This document shows positions 24,171 through 30,548 of a stretch of 38,977 nucleotides of DNA, one piece after another. The notes below the pieces were generated by a model, which made no database searches, was not told the origin of the DNA, and saw only the letters and a program-made list of their open reading frames with translations. Made by a program: the position numbers and the translations under genes. The DNA is from Sphaerisporangium melleum (GTDB lineage Bacteria; Actinomycetota; Actinomycetes; Streptosporangiales; Streptosporangiaceae). How positions within the stretch are numbered: the first letter of the stretch is position 1; each line of letters starts with the position of its first letter. The stretch covers positions 237,788 to 276,764 of the forward strand of contig NZ_BMNT01000003.1 of assembly GCF_014646695.1 (NCBI RefSeq), read 5' to 3'.

Positions 24171-25709
24171 TCAGCCGGGGGTGCCGAGGTGGCGGTAGCG
24201 GGCGAGGCGGGTGGTCAGGCGGTCCTCGGCCGGGCTTTCCATCAGGCCGAGGATCTCGTACTCCAGCGTGGCGGCCACCCGCTCGCAGAACTCCTTCTCC
24301 TCGTACGCCGCGTCCGGGAACTCGGGGATGACCCGGTCGGCGACACCGGTGCGCCGCAGGTCCGCGGCCCGCACCCCCTGGACCTTGGCGATCTCGGGGG
24401 CGAAGTCGATGGTCCGGTACAGGATCGCCGAGGCCCCCTCGGGCGGGAGCGGCGACAGCCAGGCGTGCTGGGCGCACAGCACCCGGTCGGCGGGCAGCAG
24501 GGCCAGCGCGGCGCCGCCCGCCCCCTCGCCGAGGAGCAGGCACACCGTCGGGGCGTCCAGCATGACCAGATCGGCCAGGCAGCGGGCGATCTCACCGGCC
24601 AGGCCGCCCTCCTCGGCCGCCTTCGACAAGGCGGCCCCGGGGGTGTCCACCACGGTGACCAGCGGCAGGCCCAGCTCGGAGGCCAGGTGCATGCCGCGCC
24701 GGGCCACCCGCAGCCCGGCCGGGCCGAGGTGGCGGCCGGTGACGCGCCGGCGGTCGTGGCCGAGCACCACGGCGGGCGCCCGGCCGAACATGGCCAGGGC
24801 GAGCAGCAGCCCGGGGTCGTTCTCCCCCGCGCCGGTGCCGTTGAGCGGTGTCACGTGCGAGGCGCCGAGTTTGAGCAGCGCCTTGACCCCGGGCCGGTCG
24901 TCGCGGCGCGACCGGCTGATCGCCTCCCAGGCGTCCACGTCGGCGGCCCGTTCCTCCGGCTCGGGCCCGCGGGCGGGCGTCTCGCCCCGTTCGCGCAGCC
25001 GCGCGGCGTCCCTGGGCGCGCACATGACCGCCAGGGCGCGGATGGCGACCTCGCGCGCGTGCTCCGCCGACACCACCGCGTCGACCAGGCCGTGCTCGTA
25101 GAGGTTCTCGGCGACCTGCACGTCCGGTGGGAAGGGGTAGCCGTGCAGTGCCTCGAACACCCGCGGGCCGAGGAAGCCGATGAGCGCGCCGGGCTCGGCG
25201 GCGGTGACGTGCCCGAGCGACCCCCACGAGGCGAACACCCCGCCGGTGGTGGGATGGCGCAGGTAGACGATGTAGGGCAGCCCGGCCGCGCGGTGCGCGG
25301 ACACCGCGGCGCTGATCTTGATCATCTGGACGAAGGCGATGGCGCCCTCCTGCATGCGGGTGCCGCCGGAGGCGGGCGCGGCCAGCAGCGGCAGGCCCTC
25401 CGCCGTGGCCCGCTCCACGGCGCGCACCAGCCGTTCGGCGGCGGCGACCCCGATGGACCCGGCGAGGAAGGAGAACTCGCAGGCCATGACCGCCACCCGG
25501 CGCCCGGCGAGCAGTCCCTCGCCGGTCACCACCGACTCGTCGTAGGAGGTTCTCGCCCGGACGGCCGCCAGCTCTTCGGCGTACGGCGACTCGGGCGGGG
25601 CGGGGTCCACGACCGGCTCGTCCCATGACTTCCATGACCCGGGGTCGAGGACGGTACGGATCAACGTGTGCGCGTCGGGGCGTGCGGCGCCGCTCACCGG
25701 ACCGCTCAC
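24171..25709 (-). CDS. Fused acyl-CoA carboxylase carboxyltransferase (beta plus alpha)
   Basis: A 512-residue protein with two crotonase-fold halves. The beta-like half has the oxyanion segment ASGGTRMQEGAIAF and LRHPTTGGVFASWGSLG near the middle of the first 250 residues. The alpha-like half has VVDTPGAALSKAAEEGGLAGEIARCL and LLLGEGAGGAALALLPAD. It would transfer CO2 from biotin to acetyl-CoA or a longer acyl-CoA. No CxxC zinc ribbon of bacterial AccD is present. It overlaps the CoA-transferase stop by four bases (GTGA), so the pair acts together. No biotin carboxylase is in the window. The GTG at 25709 has GGGAGGG immediately adjacent; a GTG at 25697 is the alternative. Confidence 0.87.
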   Translation of the reverse strand: MSGPVSGAARPDAHTLIRTVLDPGSWKSWDEPVVDPAPPESPYAEELAAVRARTSYDESVVTGEGLLAGRRVAVMACEFSFLAGSIGVAAAERLVRAVERATAEGLPLLAAPASGGTRMQEGAIAFVQMIKISAAVSAHRAAGLPYIVYLRHPTTGGVFASWGSLGHVTAAEPGALIGFLGPRVFEALHGYPFPPDVQVAENLYEHGLVDAVVSAEHAREVAIRALAVMCAPRDAARLRERGETPARGPEPEERAADVDAWEAISRSRRDDRPGVKALLKLGASHVTPLNGTGAGENDPGLLLALAMFGRAPAVVLGHDRRRVTGRHLGPAGLRVARRGMHLASELGLPLVTVVDTPGAALSKAAEEGGLAGEIARCLADLVMLDAPTVCLLLGEGAGGAALALLPADRVLCAQHAWLSPLPPEGASAILYRTIDFAPEIAKVQGVRAADLRRTGVADRVIPEFPDAAYEEKEFCERVAATLEYEILGLMESPAEDRLTTRLARYRHLGTPG

Positions 25710-27025
25710 CCCTCCCGCTTCTCCGCGTTCGCGAGGTAGGCCTGTCTCCCGGACGTCCCCGCTCCCTCCGGCACTCGCGGCCCGCTCTGTGCCGCGTCCG
25801 CCGCGGTGCGGCCCGGCTCCGGGCCCGCTCCGGCCCCGGGCCGTTCCTCGACTCCGGCGGCCGGGCGCCGCTCCTCGCGCCGGGCCAGCCATTCGCGCAC
25901 CGCTTGGTCGTCCTGGCCGAGCGCGGGCGGCGGCAGGTGCTCGGCGGGCGGCGCGCCGTCGAAGCGCAGCGGCGACCCCGGCAGCTCGATCGGGCCGAGC
26001 ACCGGGTGGTCCACGGTGACCACGAGGTCCTGCGACCTGGTCTGCTCCCAGGCGTAGACCTCGTCCAGCGTGCGGACCGCCCCGGCGGGGATGCCCGCCT
26101 CGGCCAGCACGGCGAGCCAGTGCGCCCGGTCGTGGACGCCCAGCGCCCGCTCCATGTCCGCGATCAGCTCGTCGCGGTGGGCGCGCCGCTCCCGGTTGAC
26201 CGCGTACTTCGGCGTCGCCGGGTCGATGCCCAGCAGCGGGGCGAGCCTGCTCCACTGGGCGTCGTTGGCGACCGCGATCTGGATCACCCCGTCGGCGCAG
26301 CGGAACGCCCCGTACGGCGCTATCGAGGCGTGGTGGTTTCCGGCGGCCACCGGGACCTGCCGGCCGACCGTCCAGGCCGTCCCGTGGTAGGAGTGCACGC
26401 CGACCACCGAGGCCAGCAGCGAGGTGCGCACGACCTTGCCCCGGCCGGTGCGCTCGCGTTCGTACAGCGCGGCCACCACGCCGTACGCGCCGTGGATTCC
26501 GGCGAGCAGGTCGGCGACCGAGGCGCCCACGCGGTACGGCTCGTCGGGCGAGGGGCCGGTCAGGCTCATCAGGCCCGCCTCGCCCTGGGCGATCTGGTCG
26601 TACCCGGGCCGCCCGCCCTCGGGGCCGTCGTGACCGAACCCGGTGATGGACAGGATGACCAGGCGCGGGTTCAGCTCGTGCAAATGCTCCACCGGGAAGC
26701 CGAGACGGTCGAGCACACCGGTGCGGAAGTTCTCGATCAGGACGTCGCTCTGCCGGACGAGGCGGGTGAGCAGCGCGGCGCCCTCCTCGCTCTTGAGGTC
26801 GAGGGTGATGGACCGCTTGTTCCGGTTGGTCGCCAGGAAGTACGTGGAGATGTCCCCTTGGGGGCCCACGAAGGGCGGCCCCCACCCGCGCGACTCGTCA
26901 CCGCCGCCGGGATGCTCGACTTTGATCACCATGGCGCCCAGGTCGCCGAGCATCTGCGCTCCGTGCGGCCCGGCCAGCGCCCGGGACAGGTCGAGGACCA
27001 CGATGTCACTGAGCGGTCCCTGCAA
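25706..27025 (-). CDS. CoA-transferase family III (CaiB/BaiF)
   Basis: A 439-residue class III CoA-transferase that moves CoA between carboxylates. The N-terminus (QGPLSDIVVLDLSRALAGPHGAQMLGDLGA) and the later VLIENFRTGVLDRLG, GYDQIAQGEAGLM and LLAGIHGAYGVVAALYERE segments are typical. The catalytic Asp is Asp143 in GYDQ. The last 60 residues are an Ala/Gly/Pro-rich tail. I chose a TTG start at 27025: GGAGG lies six bases upstream and the family alignment begins there. An ATG at 27103 is in frame, but those 26 residues do not look like protein. It overlaps the carboxyltransferase gene by four bases; together they suggest an acyl-CoA branch in catabolism. Substrate unknown. Confidence 0.88.
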   Translation of the reverse strand: MQGPLSDIVVLDLSRALAGPHGAQMLGDLGAMVIKVEHPGGGDESRGWGPPFVGPQGDISTYFLATNRNKRSITLDLKSEEGAALLTRLVRQSDVLIENFRTGVLDRLGFPVEHLHELNPRLVILSITGFGHDGPEGGRPGYDQIAQGEAGLMSLTGPSPDEPYRVGASVADLLAGIHGAYGVVAALYERERTGRGKVVRTSLLASVVGVHSYHGTAWTVGRQVPVAAGNHHASIAPYGAFRCADGVIQIAVANDAQWSRLAPLLGIDPATPKYAVNRERRAHRDELIADMERALGVHDRAHWLAVLAEAGIPAGAVRTLDEVYAWEQTRSQDLVVTVDHPVLGPIELPGSPLRFDGAPPAEHLPPPALGQDDQAVREWLARREERRPAAGVEERPGAGAGPEPGRTAADAAQSGPRVPEGAGTSGRQAYLANAEKREG

Positions 27026-27190
27026 GGTCGGCCTCCACGGGGGTCTTCGCGAACACTCCGGTCCAGAAGGCAAGCCTGCCAGGTGACACCGCTCCTCCGA
27101 CACCCAGGTCCGGGCGCGGGGGCACGCCGCGCCGGCCGGGGAGGGGTTCCCGGCCGGCGGGCTCTGTGATCGGCGCGGTCGCGCGGACCG

Positions 27191-27346
27191 TCAGTGGTGG
27201 GTCCCGCGAGAGCGCCACCGGTCCATGAAATAGCGCAGCCTGCTCTGGTTCTGCGGGTCCCTGGCCATGACCTTGACCCGATGGGCGTGCTCCTGCCCCT
27301 TGGGGCCGCGCAGGTACTCCTTGATGCGTTCCATCATGGTCGCCAT
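27191..27346 (-). CDS. Small basic protein (51 residues)
   Basis: A 51-residue protein, very basic and with many methionines, arginines and histidines (MERIKEYLRGPKGQEHAHRV, RYFMDRWRSRGTHH). I do not recognise the family; short actinobacterial proteins with this look are usually annotated as hypothetical. The ATG follows a GGTGA element five bases upstream. The reading frame stays open upstream for hundreds of codons, but that part is antisense to the methyltransferase and not credible. A TAATAT at 27463-27468 on this strand is a possible -10. Real gene status is likely but not certain. Confidence 0.5.
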   Translation of the reverse strand: MATMMERIKEYLRGPKGQEHAHRVKVMARDPQNQSRLRYFMDRWRSRGTHH

Positions 27347-27688
27347 CGTTTCACCGCCGTCTGTCGATCGCCGTTTCCGCTGAACGACTACCCTCGACAT
27401 CCCCCGCCGATCCCTGCCCGTCCACCCGGACCGAAAAAACGGGACAAGCGATGACGATTGCCATATTAGCCAAGAACCGTCCACCAAACATCGCATGACC
27501 ATTTCCCCGCGATCCGGCCGGTGGATCTTCGGATACCACCCGGCCGGCATCCGTGCCGACAAAGGGAACGGGCCGGGGAATGACGTTGCCGAAAGATGGG
27601 AAATGATCGCGGCGTGTTGGCACGGCGGGCACCGGTCGCCGGTGGTTGCCTGGCACGGCATCATTCTTCGATCACCGGGGAGCCAGAC
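27347..27688. other. Intergenic region, AT-richer than its surroundings
   Basis: 342 bases between the small basic protein and the divergent methyltransferase. It is visibly poorer in G+C, with an A6 run and CCATATTAGCC near 27461-27471. It contains TAATAT on the minus strand (27463-27468), a possible -10 for the small protein. A 67-codon open frame at 27495-27698 has no recognisable content and I do not call it. No known RNA was recognised. Confidence 0.4.
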
Positions 27689-28318
27689 ATGCCGGTAGCC
27701 GTGCGCAAAATCAACCGGAAGATTCATGTCGCCAGGCGGCACGGGGCGGAGAACGTGGCGATCGCCCTGGCCCAGAAGGTCATGCAGTTTCCGCTGTTCC
27801 TGGTGTACCGGGGTGAGAGATGGCACCTCCGGGGTTTTCACACCACCAATTACAAGAAGATGGCCGTGGCTTTCGCCGAAGACGTTCCCGGCGGCCTGGA
27901 CGTGGTGGTGGAGGTCGGCTGCGGCCTCGGGGAAATCGTGAGCCGGGTGCACGCGAAACACCGGTTCGGGTACGACATCGACCCGCGGGCGATCTCCTGG
28001 GCACGCTTTCTGCAGCGGTTCGGCCGCTCCGGCGTCGATTTCCGGGTCGGGAGCTTCGACACACTCGAGCAGACCGATCTCCAGGACATCGACCTGCTGA
28101 TCACCATGGGCTGGTTCCACTACATGTCCGACGAGTGGATCGAGACCCGGCTGCGTGCACTGCTCCGCATCAAGCGAGTGCGGTACATCCTGGTGGACGA
28201 GTTCCCCTACCAGCGGGGCAGGATCGAGAAACTCTTCGACACCATCGGCACACAGGTGGAACAGCGCCACGACTGGCAGGACGACAAGATCCTGTTCCTG
28301 TACCGCTGCGACGGATGA
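27689..28318 (+). CDS. Class I SAM-dependent methyltransferase
   Basis: A 209-residue methyltransferase. Motif I is EVGCGLGE (residues 75-82), the SAM-binding acidic residue is in GYDIDP (94-99), and a motif-II-like DLLITMGWFHYMSDEW follows. The basic N-terminus (VRKINRKIHVARRHG) and the FLVYRGERWHLRGFHTTNY segment may contact the acceptor. The substrate is unknown; folds of this size methylate small molecules, lipids or sugars. ATG at 27689 follows GGGGAG at six to seven bases. Codon use here is less GC-biased than in neighbours (for example AAT, AAA and GAA codons), which suggests more recent acquisition. It ends 150 bases from the convergent GH54 gene, with a terminator between. Confidence 0.78.
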   Translation: MPVAVRKINRKIHVARRHGAENVAIALAQKVMQFPLFLVYRGERWHLRGFHTTNYKKMAVAFAEDVPGGLDVVVEVGCGLGEIVSRVHAKHRFGYDIDPRAISWARFLQRFGRSGVDFRVGSFDTLEQTDLQDIDLLITMGWFHYMSDEWIETRLRALLRIKRVRYILVDEFPYQRGRIEKLFDTIGTQVEQRHDWQDDKILFLYRCDG

Positions 28319-28413
28319 CCGGCCCGTCCGGACCGCCTCCGCACGCGTGCCGGCCCGCTCAGCGGACGAACACCGCCGAGCGGCCGCGGAAGCCGGCGCC
28401 CGCCCCCCGAAGC

Positions 28414-28449
28414 GGGTCCGCGCTGATGACCCGTCACCAGCGCGGACCC
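28414..28449. terminator. Bidirectional hairpin terminator
   Basis: GGGTCCGCGCTG (28414-28425) pairs perfectly with CAGCGCGGACCC (28438-28449). The loop can extend the stem by TGAC/GTCA after one mismatch. It lies between the methyltransferase and the convergent GH54 gene. Confidence 0.7.
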
Positions 28450-28468
28450 CGATCATGAGTTCACGTCG

Positions 28469-29923
28469 TCAGCGGTAGCCCGCGGCGATGATGTTGGCCT
28501 GGACGGCGTTCTCGGCGGCGTCCGACGGATAGCCCGCGACCATCGCCCCTTCGTAGAACGTCCCCACGCTCTGGTTTCTGTTGTCGATGCAGCAGTCGCC
28601 GCCGCTGCCCAGGATGATGGCCCCCTGCTTCCGCATCGGGCTGTATCCGCTCGGAAGCGTGCCGTCATAGAGGGTGAACAGACCGCCGGACTGCGCGTTC
28701 GCGCCCTTGATCGCGAAGCGTGACGTCCCGTTGTTCTTCAGCGTCGCGGTGACGAACTTGCTGGTGAAGGCCCGCTGGTTGGTGTTCCAGCGCGAGCTCC
28801 CGCCCGGGTAGAGCCCGTACTCCAGGTCCGCCTGCACCCACGGGCCGGAGCCGGAGCACCCGCCGAACCAGCAGCTCGTCCCGAAGTAGATCGCGTCCAT
28901 CGCGCCGGCGCCGTCGGCCCGCCTGGTCGTCTCGCTGTTGCCGTAGTCGAAGCAGCAACCGCTGTTGACGTGCGTGCCGCTGGTCACCATGTACATGCCC
29001 TCCGGCGCGCTGCCGGTCGGGACGCCCGTGAGGTGACCGTCCCGCCAGTAGCTGCTCGACCCGGGGATGAACAGCGAGTAGGCCTTGCCGCCGCCGACCG
29101 TGAGCGACTCCCTGGTCGCGCTCGCGGGCGAGACGGCGCCGCCGACCCCGCCGGGCCCCTGGTAGCCGAGGTTGTTGCCGCGCCCCGACTGGTCGTAGAT
29201 GATCGTGATGACGCAGGAGGTGCCGGCGCAGAAGGAGTCCTGCGACGCGGCGTTGGCGATGCCGCCGGTGCTCACGACGCCGATGTTCCTGGTCGTGTTG
29301 TCCGACGATCGCCGCACCTGGTACAGGTTGCCGGTGTAGGCGCGGAACAGCGCGCGCGTCGTGCTGTGCGCGGCGATGCACGGCGTGCCACCCGCGGCGT
29401 AGATGTCACACGGCAGGTCCGACGGCTGCGGGGTGACCGACGGGCTCGGCGTAGGACTCGGCGATGGGACCGGCGAGGGGGTCTCGGAGGGGCTGGGTGT
29501 GCCGCCCACACCGCCGGTGCAGGTCACGCCGTTGAGCGCGAAACTCGCGGGCGCCGGATTGCTCCCGGTCCAGCTCCCGTTGAAGCCGAAGGTCGTGCTC
29601 GCCCCGGTGGCCAGCGAGCCGTTGTAGGAGGCGTTGGTCACAGTGACCTGGGTGCCGGACTGGGTGTAGGAGCCGTTCCACAGCTGGCTGATCGTCTGCC
29701 CGGCCGGGAACGACCAGGTCAGCCGCCATCCGTTGATCGCGTCACCCAGGTTGGTGACGTTCACGCTCGCCCCGAAGCCGCCCTGCCACTGGCTGGAGAC
29801 CGTGTAATCCACACGGCATCCGGTGGCGGCGTCGGCGATGGTGGGCGCGGTGAGCGTCCCGGCGAGGCCGACCGCCGCGGCGACTCCGGCGAGGACCCGG
29901 AGCCGCAGTCGAGAGATCTTCAT
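28469..29923 (-). CDS. Secreted alpha-L-arabinofuranosidase, CBM2 plus GH54
   Basis: A 484-residue secreted enzyme. A signal peptide ends near residue 32 (APTIADA-ATG). A CBM2 cellulose-binding module follows, bounded by Cys36 and Cys135 with surface tryptophans W46, W66, W70 and W82. Next come a Pro/Ser/Thr linker (137-168) and a GH54 catalytic domain from residue 171. The nucleophile is Glu331 (CCFDYGNSET) and the acid/base Asp443 (GGD); the vicinal Cys323-Cys324 are conserved. It releases arabinofuranose from arabinoxylan or arabinan. The usual C-terminal CBM42 of fungal GH54 is absent; the protein ends at AAGYR, with CBM2 instead at the front. The ATG has GGGAG five bases upstream. Two LacI-like operators precede it. 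Confidence 0.93.
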   Translation of the reverse strand: MKISRLRLRVLAGVAAAVGLAGTLTAPTIADAATGCRVDYTVSSQWQGGFGASVNVTNLGDAINGWRLTWSFPAGQTISQLWNGSYTQSGTQVTVTNASYNGSLATGASTTFGFNGSWTGSNPAPASFALNGVTCTGGVGGTPSPSETPSPVPSPSPTPSPSVTPQPSDLPCDIYAAGGTPCIAAHSTTRALFRAYTGNLYQVRRSSDNTTRNIGVVSTGGIANAASQDSFCAGTSCVITIIYDQSGRGNNLGYQGPGGVGGAVSPASATRESLTVGGGKAYSLFIPGSSSYWRDGHLTGVPTGSAPEGMYMVTSGTHVNSGCCFDYGNSETTRRADGAGAMDAIYFGTSCWFGGCSGSGPWVQADLEYGLYPGGSSRWNTNQRAFTSKFVTATLKNNGTSRFAIKGANAQSGGLFTLYDGTLPSGYSPMRKQGAIILGSGGDCCIDNRNQSVGTFYEGAMVAGYPSDAAENAVQANIIAAGYR

Positions 29924-29958
29924 CAGTACTCCCGGAGATGCGCCCGACGAGAGAAGGC

Positions 29959-29972
29959 TGTGAGCGTTAACA
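29959..29972 (-). promoter_or_regulatory. LacI-type operator, proximal copy
   Basis: On the minus strand this 14-mer reads TGTTAACGCTCACA. It begins 36 bases before the GH54 start and differs at one base from the distal copy. Confidence 0.45.
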
Positions 29973-30057
29973 TCACGAAGCTCGCTCCATGGCACGCACT
30001 GAGGGTCGGCATCCCGAGCCCCGGCGCCGCCGTGACGCGTGGCGACGACAGCTTTTC

Positions 30058-30071
30058 TGTTAACGCTAACA
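30058..30071 (+). promoter_or_regulatory. LacI-type operator, distal copy
   Basis: TGTTAACGCTAACA, with matching 5-base arms TGTTA/TAACA. It lies 99 bases from the proximal copy centre to centre and in opposite orientation. The pattern is that of actinobacterial LacI-family regulators of sugar polymer genes. The regulator gene is not in the window. From 30072 to 30422 I see no gene. Confidence 0.5.
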
Positions 30072-30422
30072 ATCGCCGCATCGCGTGCGCCCTTCTCACG
30101 AGGACGTGCTGGTAGTGGTGCGGCGGAGCAAATACCCGCGTCCGAGCCCCGTCAAGTGACGCGCGCGGCACTCCCCTGGCGCGCAGGGCCGCCATCTGCC
30201 GTTACCGGGGCCGGCAAAGCGGCTTCGTGCTGAAAATTACAGGCGGTTCTCCCCCGGCGCCCTGTCCGGCGGACGCCTCACGCCAGCCTTCCGGCGCCCC
30301 ATCGCCCGCCCGGCCGAGTGCCCGCGCCGGCGGCCGCCGTACCGCCCCGGGCTCGCCGCCGGGGCGTACATCGAGGTCGGAATTCACAGCGTCTTCAACC
30401 GAATTGTTCCCTTGAATATCTC

Positions 30423-30451
30423 TTGCCCCTTTTGTCGGCAGACAATACGCT
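30423..30451 (+). promoter_or_regulatory. Promoter for M14 carboxypeptidase gene
   Basis: TTGCCC (30423-30428), 17 bases, TACGCT (30446-30451), in an AT-richer stretch. The transcription start would be near 30458, giving a leader of about 90 bases to the AGGAGG and ATG of the M14 gene. Confidence 0.4.
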
Positions 30452-30548
30452 CCGCACAAGTCGCCCGATAGATCCCTCAGGTATCAGCTCCCCCCACGGG
30501 CGCCGCTCCCCCGAGGAAGGCGCCCGCTCCGCCTTCCAAGGAGGCTCG

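Noticed and set aside
25709-26885. Extension of the carboxyltransferase frame by about 390 codons upstream
   Set aside because: Out of frame within the CoA-transferase; the real start overlaps that gene's stop by four bases, and the extra sequence is Arg/Gly/Pro-rich noise.
27495-27698. 67-codon open frame before the methyltransferase
   Set aside because: No ribosome-binding site, overlaps the methyltransferase start in another frame, and no recognisable content.
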